The translations under genes were made by a program, and so were the position numbers. This document shows positions 30,174 through 40,007 of a DNA stretch of 64,000 nt, piece by piece. Source of the DNA: Emiliania huxleyi CCMP1516 (lineage: Eukaryota > Haptophyta > Isochrysidales > Noelaerhabdaceae); contig NW_005202428.1 in NCBI RefSeq assembly GCF_000372725.1, forward strand, positions 2,908,722 through 2,972,721. The letters run 5' to 3'. Numbering within the stretch: position 1 is the stretch's first letter; every line of letters begins with the position of its first letter. Under the pieces are notes generated by a model. The model was not told the origin of the DNA and searched no databases. It saw nothing but the letters and a program-made list of their open reading frames with translations.

Positions 30174-30845
30174 CTAGGGTCGGGGGGAGGGCAACGCCGA
30201 GCTGTCGCGCGGCATGCAGCGCGGGCGTCGAGCCGGCGGGAGGCGGGGTCAACGGGAGGTGGATGGTGAGCATGGGCCGAGGATGGCGATGGGGGCGATG
30301 AGGCCGGCCGCGGCAGCGGTGAGCCAGCTTGCGGCGGGCTGGGAGAGCCGGATAGAGAGGCGGGATTGCTGCCGCTCTCTCTCAGTCTCCCCGCCGCACG
30401 CGCGATCCGGGGACTGGAATGACGATCACGGGGAACGGGTGTGGTGCGCCCAGCTCTTGTGGCGGGCGCGTCTCTCAGGACTCAGAGGTCTCCTCTCGCT
30501 CTGGCGACCGTGTATGATTAAAAAGAAGGAAGAAGGGCGAAGCCGAAGGGAGAGGGGGACGGGACAGCGCACGCCGCCGCCACAAAGGGAATTTTACGAG
30601 AGGTTTGGCCTCTTTGTGCGTTTGTGGGACTTTTTCCTACTTTCCTCTTCGAGCACGCTCTTGGAGCACTACTTGGTCTTGGTAAAGCCGTACTTGGAGT
30701 GCAGTCATCAGCCTCACACCGCCAGGACCGGAGCTAAAAAAGAAAGAAAGGGAAACGTACAATTCAAAAGAGGGATGGGAGGACGGCACGCCGCCACCAC
30801 ACACCACATACAGGGAGATTTCACTGTGCTCTGTGGTGTGTGAGT

Positions 30846-31964
30846 GCGGGTCAGGAGGCCCTAAAACGGCGGGAGGGGTAGGGGTGCCGCTGTAGGGGTG
30901 TGGAGGGGTCGGGAGGGCGGGAGTGTGGACCGTGACCTAAAGCCCTCCACCGGCAGAGGTGTCAGGCGGCAGGGCCCAGGAGGGGTGGGGGCTGGGAGGG
31001 CTGGCCAAAAGCGAGGCGTAGGAGGGCTCGTGAGGGCTTGGGAGGGGTGGAGAGCTCGGAGGGGTCGGAGGGCTCAGAGGGCAGAGAGGCACGAGGGTGG
31101 CGCTGGTGGGCTCGTGAGGGCTCGGGAGGGCTCACAAGGGATGGAGTGCCCGGAGGGCTCGGAGGGGCGAGCCGCCGAACCGGGCTCGGGGGGCTCGGAG
31201 GGCTCGGAGGGCTCGGAGGGCTCGGAGGGCTCGGAGGGCTCGGAGGGCTGGAGGGCTCCAGTAGGGCTCGGAGGGGTCTGGAGGGCTCGGAAGCTCGAGC
31301 CCTCCGAGCCCTCCGAGCCCTCTTGGCGCGCAGAAGACCATAAGCCGCGACCTCGATTCTATTATCCTTCCTCGANNNNNNNNNNNNNNNNNNNNNNNNN
31401 NNNNNNNNNNNNNNNNNNNNNNNNNNNNNNNNNNNNNNNNNNNNNNNNNNNNNNNNNNNNNNNNNNNNNNNNNNNCGGAGGGCTCGAGGGCTCAAGGATC
31501 GACCCCTCCGAGCCCTAATGGAGCCCTCCAGCCCTCCAGCCCTCCGAGCCCTCCGAGCCCTCCGAGCCCTCCGAGCCCTCTTGGGGGGCAGAAGAACATA
31601 AGCCGCGACATCGTTTTTTTTATCTTTTTGCGACCCCTCCCGGAGGGCCCTTCCGACCCCTCTCGAGCCCTACCGCCACGAAGATCCTCCCTTGTCCGAC
31701 CGTCCCTCCGAGCCCACCCGGCGTCCGGGGAGGGGGTTAGCCCTGTGGAGCCCTCCCGACGCCGATCCGACGGGGACCCCTCCAGCCCTGTGGGCTGGCG
31801 AGCCCTCCGGTCGGAGGGGTGGAAGTGGGAGGGCTCGAGGACGGACCTCTCTCGCTCCGGGAGGGTGGAGGGGTGCAGGGTGGAGGGGGTGGAGGGGTGG
31901 CTGAGCCCTCTAGCTCTTCCGATAAGCCCTACCCCTCCCGCCGTTTTAGGGCTTGCTGACCCGC
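30846..31964. mobile_element. TIR-bounded GGAGGGCTC minisatellite element nested in repeat B
   Basis: Inverted ends of about 38 bp with two mismatches: 30846-30883 (starts GCGGGTCAG, contains CCCTAAAACGGCGGGAGGGG) and the complement of 31927-31964. Flanking GTGGTGTGTG words on both sides suggest a 9-11 bp target duplication, imperfect at the junction. The interior is almost all GGAGGGCTC repeats on the left and their complement GAGCCCTCC on the right, so a large hairpin can form. A 100-N gap lies at the centre. No transposase frame. Confidence 0.7.
31376..31475. other. Assembly gap (100 N)
   Basis: It lies at the centre of the inverted GGAGGGCTC / GAGCCCTCC arms, where a hairpin and repeats would defeat sequencing and assembly. 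True length unknown. Confidence 0.99.
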
Positions 31965-32585
31965 TATGTGGTGTGTGGAAGGAAGGTGTTGCTAGCCGCC
32001 CGCCCACCCTACATGCCACCCTAACCCTGTGCCGGTCTGCAGTCTCTTTCTATCTCTCTTCGCACGAGTCCCTCGCCGATTCTCGCTGCAACCTTCATGC
32101 CACCTCGCGGTTGTCCCACTCTCGTCGTTCTCTCTCTTGTCGCTTCATCCTCTGTCGCGTCGCTCTCCTCTGCCTCGACCCTCGTGGCTCGGTCCTGCGA
32201 CGCCGCCGCCTGCTGATCCCTTGTGCTCTCCTTTGCTCTCGCGGCTTCTCCCGCCTTTCGGCGCAACTCTGCCCTCCTCGCGGCATATTTTGGCCCCTCG
32301 AGTTTATCAAGCTCTCCTCACGCAAGGACGACTCTTCTGACACCCACTCCGATCATTTGGAGAGAGAGATTTTAGCCCCCCGCTACCCGGTTGCACTCGT
32401 GCGACGTAGCGGGGGGCCACAACTACGTTTACGAAAACATAAGTTGTTGCGCGAGGTGTGAATTGTTCCGCCCCCAGAAGCCCCATTTCGCCTCGAGTCG
32501 CAGCAAATCTTTTGACGATGCACGCGCCCCAAAAGCGGCGGCAAAGGGCGGGTGACCGCAGTGCGTTCGCCGTTGCCTCTGAGGA

Positions 32586-34028
32586 ATGGCCGAGGCCGGC
32601 GCGAAGGCTGCAGTCGCTGCGCTCAAGGACGCGACCCTGATCAAGTCCAAGAAGGCCGACTGGCGGCTCGTCGCCGCGGCGCAGGCCATGCTCCGCGGCG
32701 ATCACCCAGATGAGTTCGCCGCGGCTGCGGCGATGGGCAAGCCGATAAAGCAGCGGAGGGAGGTCTCAAACTGGTTGGACAAGCTCCGCGAGCTGGAGCG
32801 GATGCGCGCGTCGCTGCGCAGCCAGCCCGGGGGCAGCGGATCGGCGGCGGGCAGCAGCTTTCTCGCGCAGGTGGGCAGCAGCCTCCTCGCACAGCCTTGC
32901 TGGATTGACGAGCATGCACCGGGCGTGCAGCAGCTGCGCGTGTCGGCGCCGGTCATCTCGCCCGGCAAGCAGCACGCGACGCGCTCGCTCAGCGCGGTTG
33001 TGACGACGCCGCTCGGCTCGAAGCGTCCGGCCAGCGCGACGGTCGAATACACGCTGCCACCCGACGGCGAGCCGGCGAGCGCCTCAAAGCGGCGCGGCGA
33101 CCGGCACCGCAAGCGCGAGGAGCGCGCCATCAGGTCAATGGACTTCAGCGAAGCAGCGCAGACCCACGCCTGGGTACGGCTGCCAGTCGATGCGCCACCG
33201 TATGGGCTTTCTGCGGAGCTGCTGCTCAGTTCGGCTTGGATTACGCGGCATCTGACCCTGATCGAGCCGGGGAGCTTGGTGGTGGGCGAGCTGCAGCTCG
33301 TTGACGAGTTGACTGCTTTTCGCGAGATCCACGTGACGGTCGACGACGCCCACTTCCGCCCCTTGTGCGGATTTCCCGGATATTTATATCCGAACGTAGG
33401 CGATTTAGATGACTACCTCAAGAATCCGGTAGCCCCAGACGGGGAGAAGTGGCCGTCGTCGATGTTGGAGAGTAATTGCTGTGGTGCGCCAGTGCAGCTG
33501 ATGACGATCACCTCCGACGTGAATGGGGTAGGGCGATCAACAGATGCTACGATGGTTGCTTGGCTGCGTCACGACTTCGAAAGTGATGGCTGGGACCACG
33601 TCGCCTGGGACTTGGTAGGACGCCACCAAGTCAGTGGCGCGGTGGCGATGGGACGTGTGCCTGAGACGTCGTATGAGTACCTTGCAAAGTTCTATGATGA
33701 TTTCTATGGAGACAGAGCCACGTTGCGGCAAGACCAAGCCATCATATCATCTCTGACTGCGTCGAAGACCTGTGCTCAATGCAAGGGTGATGTGCCGGAT
33801 GTTGCGGTGCGCTGGCGATGCGATGCGTGCGACTTTGATTGTTGCTTGGCGTGCGGCACCTCGCAGCAGGAGGACGGCCTTAGTACGGCGGTGGGGTATG
33901 ATCTGCCTCCCGCGGCGGGAGAGTCCCAAGCCGAGAGCAATCGTCGCAGGGAGCGTCACCGCAAACGCGAGGAGGCAGCTATTCGCGATCTTCACAGGTG
34001 GTGCGTGGGAGGTCGCGTGTGCGCGTGA
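32586..34028 (+). CDS. 480-aa protein with ZZ-like zinc finger and twin basic motifs; unknown
   Basis: Single uninterrupted frame from ATG 32586 (MAEAGAKAAVAALKDATLIK). Residues about 55-80 form a basic helix (KQRREVSNWLDKLRELERMR). Two near-identical basic motifs (KRRGDRHRKREERAIR at about 165-180 and NRRRERHRKREEAAIRDLH near 460) could be nuclear localisation or DNA-binding segments. The middle (WVRLPVDAPPYGLSAELLLS, LIEPGSLVVGELQLVDELTA, DGWDHVAWDLVGRHQV) is globular but unrecognised. Residues about 397-430 (CAQCKGDVPDVAVRWRCDAC, then FDCCLACG) form a ZZ/C1-like zinc finger. Third codon positions in 33360-33800 are visibly more A/T-rich than in neighbouring genes. The gene lacks introns and is walled in by repeats, so transfer or carriage on an element is possible. 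Confidence 0.6.
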   Translation: MAEAGAKAAVAALKDATLIKSKKADWRLVAAAQAMLRGDHPDEFAAAAAMGKPIKQRREVSNWLDKLRELERMRASLRSQPGGSGSAAGSSFLAQVGSSLLAQPCWIDEHAPGVQQLRVSAPVISPGKQHATRSLSAVVTTPLGSKRPASATVEYTLPPDGEPASASKRRGDRHRKREERAIRSMDFSEAAQTHAWVRLPVDAPPYGLSAELLLSSAWITRHLTLIEPGSLVVGELQLVDELTAFREIHVTVDDAHFRPLCGFPGYLYPNVGDLDDYLKNPVAPDGEKWPSSMLESNCCGAPVQLMTITSDVNGVGRSTDATMVAWLRHDFESDGWDHVAWDLVGRHQVSGAVAMGRVPETSYEYLAKFYDDFYGDRATLRQDQAIISSLTASKTCAQCKGDVPDVAVRWRCDACDFDCCLACGTSQQEDGLSTAVGYDLPPAAGESQAESNRRRERHRKREEAAIRDLHRWCVGGRVCA

Positions 34029-34111
34029 CCGTGCTCCGTGGTGTATTTATTTCGAGTTTTGGGACTTTTTGTGTAAATGTAGCGGGGGGCCCCGCCGGAG
34101 GCTGGTTACTG

Positions 34112-34533
34112 ATTGAAAACCAACAAGAAATCACGACTCTCACAGTGATTTGGGCGCTCGGCAGCTTGTCAGCCCTCAGCCGAAGCTGGGGCCGGTCCGG
34201 TAGCCGAGAGAGCCCGCGCCGATGAGTTCGACGCGGTCGGGAGGCCTTTGCGGAGAGACCAGCGAGGTGACGATCGCTGTACTTCATGGTGTCATCAAGT
34301 GACCGGCTGACAAGCCAGAGGTCGATACTCTGGACGACCCCATAGGATGCCACGAATGCCTGAAGGAGAGGGAGGCGAGGCCAGAGGCAGACTCAGTTGC
34401 TCTCGGGTGATCTCGCTTTGGTGGCCGAAGGACCCGATGGTCCTGTCACTTTCGCGTTCCGAGTCGTGGGGGTAGAAGATTGCGGGGGGGCATCGAGTCA
34501 GCACTTCCTTGTAGTACAGCGGACCGCCAGGAT
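34112..34533 (-). repeat. Dispersed repeat C, copy 2 (inverted)
   Basis: Complement of 14560-14972 with small differences. It retains FGHQSEITREQLSLPLA in one minus-strand frame, but the downstream frame is not conserved. Confidence 0.7.
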
Positions 34534-34685
34534 CATTTGCCGCCAACCACAAGTCATGTCGTTGCTCAGGTCCACTCTCGTGTCGGACACTTGTACCTCC
34601 ACAGATAATGATGTTGGCGCTGGGGTCCCCTTCGGGTGCATCGTGACAGCGACGGCGGGATTACCACTGGTGTTCCGTCCAGGGC

Positions 34686-35026
34686 GAAAGAAAGAAAGAA
34701 AACAGACAAGACAAGGGAGGGATGGGAGGACGGCACGCCGCCACCACACAGGGATTTTAAGGAGAGGAGTGTGGTGCTAGCCGTCGCCCACCCTAACCCT
34801 TGGTCGTCTGCCTCTTTCCATCTCTCTTCGCAGTCCCTCGCCGATTCTCGCTGCAACCTTCATGCCACCTCGCGGTCGTCCCACTCTCGTCGTTCTCCCT
34901 CCTGTCGCTTCCTCCTCTGTCGCGTCGCTCTCGTCTGCCTCATCCTGCGACGCCGCCGCCGCCTGCCGATCCCTTGCTCTCGCGGCTTCTCCCGCCTTTC
35001 GGCGCAACCTCGCGGCATATTTTGGC
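34686..35026 (+). repeat. Dispersed repeat B, copy 4
   Basis: Full-order copy ending at GCGGCATATTTTGGC, where the small element F (35027-35103) is inserted. Repeat sequence resumes at 35104 and continues (CCCTCGAGTTTATCGAGC) to about 35185. Confidence 0.9.
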
Positions 35027-35103
35027 GCGTGAACAGGGCTCCAGGCCCCAAATGACGTGTGAGTGTTAGAGTTGTTTGGTATTGCTAAAAATCTCTCTCT
35101 CTC
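35027..35103 (+). mobile_element. Element F: 77-bp insertion with 9-bp target duplication
   Basis: The insert runs from GCGTGAACAGGGCTCC to AAATCTCTCTCTCTC. It is flanked by TATTTTGGC on both sides (35018-35026 and 35104-35112). The undisturbed site, with a single TATTTTGGC running into CCCTCGAG, is present in repeat B copy 3 at about 32285-32300. No inverted ends. It ends in a (CT)n tail, so it looks like a very short SINE-like retroposon. Other copies: 54602-54681 and the split copy at 12471-12912. Confidence 0.85.
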
Positions 35104-35139
35104 TATTTTGGCCCCTCGAGTTTATCGAGCTCTCCTCGC

Positions 35140-35400
35140 GCAAGGACGACTCTTCTGACGCCCACTCCGATCATTTGCCGCCAAGTCATATCGTTGCTCA
35201 GGTCCACTCTCTCTTCGAAAACTTGTACCTCCACCGATGATGTTGCTTGTTGGCGCTGGGGTCCCCTTCGGGTGCATCGTTACAGCTGACGACGGGATTA
35301 CCGTCCAGGGCGAAAGAAAGAAAGAAAGAAAACACACAACAAAGGGAGGGATGGGAGGACGGCACGCCGCCACCACACAGGGATTACCGTCCAGGGCGAG
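35140..35400 (+). repeat. Repeat B-associated unit, copy 5 (truncated)
   Basis: Repeats the upstream flank of copy 4 (GGGGTCCCCTTCGGGTGCAT, ATTACCGTCCAGGGC) followed by (GAAA)n and the CACGCCGCC core, then stops. Together with copy 4 it shows that the repeat unit is longer than its core and arranged partly in tandem. Confidence 0.75.
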
Positions 35401-35552
35401 CTAAAAAAAGAAAGAAGCGCACAGGAGGGATCCGGCGAGCTAAGAAGCCCAGTCAGCCTGAGCTCAGTTCGGGCTGCCTGTCGTTTAGCGTCGGATTCTG
35501 AGGCGACTACTTCGCCAGAGCTGCTCCGACTACAGTACAGGCTGCTCGTAGC

Positions 35553-37940
35553 ATGCACTACTCCTCCGGAGCAAACCTCGGCGGGTGGCTCGTGCACGAG
35601 GCCTGGCTGCTTCCCAACATCCTCCTCACCCGCCTTGGCGGCGGGAGCATCAAGGACAACCAGGAATACGACTACATTCAGCGGATGTGCGAGCGCGGCA
35701 TTGATGCGGTGCAGTCGATGAGGCGGCACTGGGCCTCCTTCCTGGGCGAGGACGACGACTACGATCTGCTCAAGGCCACGAGCCCGCCGCCGCTGCTCAC
35801 GCGTCTGCGGGCGCACGGTGTCACCGTGCTGCGCATCCCGGTGGGCTACTGGATGTTTGAGCCGCCCGCCACGCGCGGCTGCCCCAGCGCATGGCCGCCG
35901 GTGCCGGAGCCTGCGCTCAACCGGTCACGGCACGGCAGTATTCTTCGCTCTCTCTCGGAGGAGGGCGTGACTGCAGACGGGTTTGTCACCGGCAACGCAC
36001 CGCACCTCGCAGCGCTGCTCTCGCTGCTCAAGCCACTCGGCATGCGCGCCGTCATCGACATGCACTCGCTTCCCGGCGGCGCGGTCCGGCGCATGGGATA
36101 CACGGGAAAGTTCTTTGAAGAGACTCACGCCTTCGACGGCGCAGACGCCTGGTTCGCGGCGATGGACAGCTCGGGCGTCGCGGGCCCGCCCCCGGCCGCG
36201 TTCCCGTTCCTCTGCCGCTCGGCGCGCCCGCGCGTGAGGCGGCCGCGGTGAAGCGAGGCGTCGCAGCACCGCTCGCCTCTGACGCGTAGGTTGCCGTTCT
36301 CGAGCGGCTCGCCGGCCTCGTCTCCGAGCTCGACGGCGCGCCTGCGACCGAGGGCGTCGTCGCCGCCATCTCCCCGTGGAATGAGGCACGCACGGCTCGA
36401 GAATACACTGTGATGACCCGAAATTACCCGAGATGAGGTGGCGTGAACAGCTCGAGATAGCTGAGATTAGCTGAGATTAGCTGAGATTGCTCAAGGTTGT
36501 GGAACATTCGCTCTCTGCGCCCCTGCCGAGAGGCGTAGCGGCCGTCGAGGCGCAGCTGCGCGCCGGTAGGCCCTCTTCAGCGAGGACGCAAAGGCGGCCG
36601 CGCTCCTCCCGCCCTTCGCTCTCGCGCTGCTGCCGCGGCTGCGCCGCCTCCTGCCCGCCGACCGGTTCGATGTGCAACTCAACTTTTTCAACGCCGGTCT
36701 AGATTGGCCTGCGTGGCTCGCGGCAAACGCGGCGGGGCTCGGCGGGGGCGTGGTGGCAGATCTGCATATGTACCACGCGTTCGATCCGCCGGGCGGGACC
36801 CGGTGCGGCATGTGCGTCGCTGGCGAGGCGGCCGGCCGCCCTCTCTCTCACGCATCAGCCCCGTGCCTCTCCCTCTCTCTCCCTCTCCCTCTCCCTCTCC
36901 CTCTCCCCCTCTCTCTCTACGCCTTCTCCCCGCCAGCCCTCGCGCCTCCTCCGGGCCCAGGCGGGGATGAGGTCTGTGCTCTGCCAGTCCTGCGGCCCGG
37001 ACGCCGCCGTCTTGAAGCGGCACGCCGACGCGGGTGCGTGCGCTTCGTCGCGGGCGATTGGTCGTGGAGCCGTGCACGAGCCTCCTCGGAGCCGTTTGGG
37101 TAGGCGTGCGGTTCGTGGTGGGCGAGTGGTCGCTCGGCACGTGCGGCATGTGGGGGTCGCACCCTCACACCCTCAGCGACCCCGACTTTCTCTACACGTG
37201 GCACGCCTCGGCGACCTCGAGCTTCGTCAGCCACGGCGCCGAGGCCGACTTCTTTTGGAGCGCGACCGTCCGCGCGGGAGGCCACGACAATATTGATTGA
37301 TTGATACGACCAGGGCTCCGGCCCGATCCCCTCTCCCCCCTCCTAACCCGAACCCGAACCCGCGCCCTTTAGGCTACGACCCGACCCTCTACACGCCGCA
37401 GGGCCTCGGCTCGCGCGCAGCCGTCTTGGCGGAGCTGGCGGAGGCGGCGCGGCGGCCAGAGTGGCAGGCTGCCAACGAGTTTGTCGCGTCGCCCGGCTCG
37501 GCGATCGGCGTTGACTACTTGGTCAACTGGAACCTGGACCGGCTCTCGTCCACAACCACTTCCGCAGGCCACCCGGCGGTGCTGCCCGCCGGGCGCACGG
37601 CTGGCGGCTCGGGGCAGGCTGGCGGCTCGGGCCAGGCTGGCGGGTCTGCGGCGGGAGAGGGGCTGCGGGTGCTCGGCTCGTGCGACTTTGAGCCCGCGCC
37701 GCCCGCGACGATGACACTCGTCGCGGGCCGCGGCGACGGCAGCTGCGGCATCTGTGGCGACCTCCCGCAGGCGCTCGGCGCGGCTCCCTCCCTGCGCCGT
37801 GGCGGGTTCCCTTTCACCCGAGGCCTCCCTTTGCTCGCAGGCGCTCGCTTTCTGGGCGACGAGCTACCCCGCCGTCTCCATGTTCGCGCTCGCCCTCCTC
37901 TGCGTGGCGGCCGGCTGCTGCTTGCGGCGGCGGCGGCGGC

Positions 37941-37971
<31 letters not shown>

Positions 37972-38191
37972 CATGTACCTTGGGCCGGGCATGTATGTGC
38001 CAGCCGCCACCGCCAGAGGCGCGGGAGGGACTGTCCTCGAGATCCCTCTCCTGGAGGACGAGCCGGCGCCCACCGTTGCGCCCGAGCCGGTCCCGTTGCA
38101 AAACGCGCCGCCGGAGGAGGGCGAGGGCTCGGGCGTCCTCCCGAGCGAGAGCGGGCAGGCGACAGCTGGCGGTGGAGCAGGCGCCGCCTGA
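35553..38191 (+). CDS. GH5-type exo-beta-1,3-glucanase-like protein with C-terminal membrane anchor
   Basis: Retaining beta-glucanase of glycoside hydrolase family 5, likely at the cell surface or an endomembrane and acting on beta-1,3-glucan. Exon 1 from ATG 35553 has NLGGWLVHEAWLLPN, VTVLRIPVGYWMFEPP and MRAVIDMHSLPGGAV, diagnostic of the exo-1,3-beta-glucanase group. The acid/base Glu lies in ISPWNEA, with the splice (intron 36386-36569) directly after NE. VADLHMYHAFDPPGG precedes intron 36793-36960. The nucleophile Glu is in FVVGEWSLGTCG after intron 37036-37103. Introns 37281-37372 and 37771-37840 follow. All five of these have GC donors. Another intron, ending at GCGTAG 36289, has an unclear donor. 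The last exon encodes a TM helix (SYPAVSMFALALLCVAAGCC) and a Gly/acidic tail. No signal peptide is seen at ATG 35553, so an upstream exon may be missing. Confidence 0.78.
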
Positions 38192-38309
38192 CCATAGTGA
38201 CCATCGTCAGATTCGATTCGGGCCGTACCATCTACCAAAAACCTACCATGGCATGCGGACGCGGGACGCGCATGTGTGTGCATGTGTTCATTGAGCGCCC
38301 AGAGACACC

Positions 38310-38444
38310 TCTTATAAGGTCCCCTCGGGCCCCTTTAGGCATTAGGGCGGGGGCAAACTGAGGTCTTCCCGCGGCGGTCCCCTAGAACCCCAGGGGTAAG
38401 GCCCCAGGGGTGTGGCCCCTTGGTACTGTAGGGGCTAAAGCCGT
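38310..38444 (+). repeat. Dispersed repeat D, copy 2, left part
   Basis: Collinear with 4823 onward (TTATAAGGTCCC start) up to AGGGGCTAAAGCCGT at 38430-38444. It resumes at 39571 (GGGCATCAGAAGG) after the insertion. Confidence 0.8.
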
Positions 38445-39555
38445 CTGCGTCTCCCGTGACGAAAAACGACCAACGCACCGGGCGCCTGCGCCCGAGAACG
38501 ACTTGAGTTCGAATACGTAGGAGGCATCAGAGCAAAATTGAGCCCGCTCAGGTGTGAAAAAATATGTATGTATTTTAGGGGCGGCTCGATTGGACGGAGG
38601 GTGGACGCGTCCAGGGGGGGTCTAGGGGGGATCACGGCACTGGGATTTTGCAGCTCGGCTGCATCCAATGGCGATGGGCTGGCCTCACGGTCACGTCGGC
38701 GAGGACAGCGACGGCGTCGTTGGTGGAGCGCAGGGGCGAGGGCGTCGATCGACGGGCGGCGCGCCAGGAGCCCCTCGCTGGCGCGGTAGCGGGTAGGTCA
38801 CGGAACGACGGGTCGAGCCCCTCCGCCAATTGAGGCGGCGGTCGAGACGGTGAGCGGCTGACGTCCTCGCGGGCGTGGCGGAGTACGGCCGACACTACGT
38901 GCTGCGGCAGCCCGCGGCGAGCCTCTCCTCTCCTTAGAGGAAGAGACGTGGAGGCAGGTGACGCTCGGCGCCGGCAGCGCGGCCCCTAATACCAGCGGCG
39001 GGGCGAAGCGAGCGACGGCGAGAAGAGCGACGGCGAGGCTGGGGACGCGCTGCCGTCCAGCGCGACCGACGTCGGCGGCGCGGTCGCCACCGGCGGCGAG
39101 GGGAGCGGCGTCGAGAGGGGCTAACCACATGGTCGTGCTCGCTTACCTCAAGCGCGATAAGGGTCAACTCGCCGATTTCGAACTGGAGGCCACTCGACCG
39201 TCGAGGTGCCACCGGCCGACCTCAGCAGAGTAGATGTTCGTGGACCGGTAGCGTCGGACCGGCGGCCCATACCCATACCGACGCTTGAAGTGCCAAGAAG
39301 GACGTCATCAGTACGAAACTTCAGAAGGCCATGGGCGCCGAGAGAACATTCCCTCGAGAGGACAAAGAAAGCCGTCGCACCCCCTCCTTGCGCAGTTTAG
39401 CGCAGTGTCCCCCGCTATGTGTCGCCGATTGGGGCACGCTATCCTGTGCAGTCAGGGCAAGCGGGGGCGGGGGGCAGTCCCATCTCTCCTGTGTACGGGT
39501 GGGTTCTGTCTCCAGTCTCGGAGGGGGGCAAGAAGCTAAGAATGTTTGATTTTTT
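38445..39555. mobile_element. 1.1-kb insertion with 15-bp target duplication
   Basis: Perfect 15-bp direct repeat AGGGGCTAAAGCCGT (38430-38444 and 39556-39570) flanks a 1111-bp insert that interrupts repeat D. The right end is T-rich (TTTGATTTTTT). There are no inverted ends and no recognised transposase or reverse transcriptase, although short frames occur on both strands. A 15-bp duplication and an oligo-T end suit target-primed insertion of a LINE/SINE-like retroposon or truncated copy. A GAGTTCGAATAC word at about 38507 resembles a pol III B box, but no A box was found. Confidence 0.75.
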
Positions 39556-39570
39556 AGGGGCTAAAGCCGT

Positions 39571-39870
39571 GGGCATCAGAAGGCTTTTCAGACCTCAACC
39601 GCGGAGAGGTCAGAGGAGTCCAGTCTGAGCCATAGCAATTGAGCCATAGAGCCCTTTATCAGCCCATGTCTTCGCACCCGAAGGTCGCGCTGAATGCCCG
39701 GAACGGCCGCGTCTCAAGTGCACAGTGGTGTCCGGCCGGCGCGATCACCGAGCTGGGTGACGCTCAGGGAAGCCTGATGAGGTACTGGTTTCTTTGCCCA
39801 GGCCTGGCCCATGTGCATGCGTGATGCGATGGATCAGGACAGCTGAGCAAGGTTTGGGGAGAATCCTAAA
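39571..39870 (+). repeat. Dispersed repeat D, copy 2, right part
   Basis: Aligns with 4912-5130, including GAGTCCAGTCTGAGCCATAG and GGTGTCCGGCCGGCGCGATC. Confidence 0.85.
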
Positions 39871-40007
39871 TTAGGATCTTCAGATATTTTAACGGATGAC
39901 CGAAAATGTGGGCAAAAACGGGGTGATTTGGGTCCACGCTTCGCACCCCTGGAAAAGGATGCTTTTCGCTGCACATGCTGAAGCCGCCAGGCACAGCATG
40001 TGCTGTG

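Larger units (their letters stand above)
30735..32340 (+). repeat. Dispersed repeat B, copy 3, split by a TIR element
   Basis: The left part 30735-30845 has the (GAAA)n start and the CACGCCGCCACCACAC core. The right part 31965-32340 resumes at GTGGTGTGTGG and continues through CTCGCTGCAACC to ATATTTTGGCCCCTCGAG. The missing middle is replaced by the element 30846-31964. A decayed relative lies at 30520-30615. Confidence 0.75.

Noticed and set aside
30898-31518. Gly/Ser/Glu-rich plus-strand frame spanning the N gap
   Set aside because: It consists of GGAGGGCTC repeat translation and runs through N bases, so it is not a gene.
32372-34090. Transposon bounded by GCCCCCCGCTAC and GTAGCGGGGGGC around the 480-aa gene
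   Set aside because: Only 12 bp of inverted identity, a third copy of the word at 32406 and no target duplication. Kept only as a remark in the findings.
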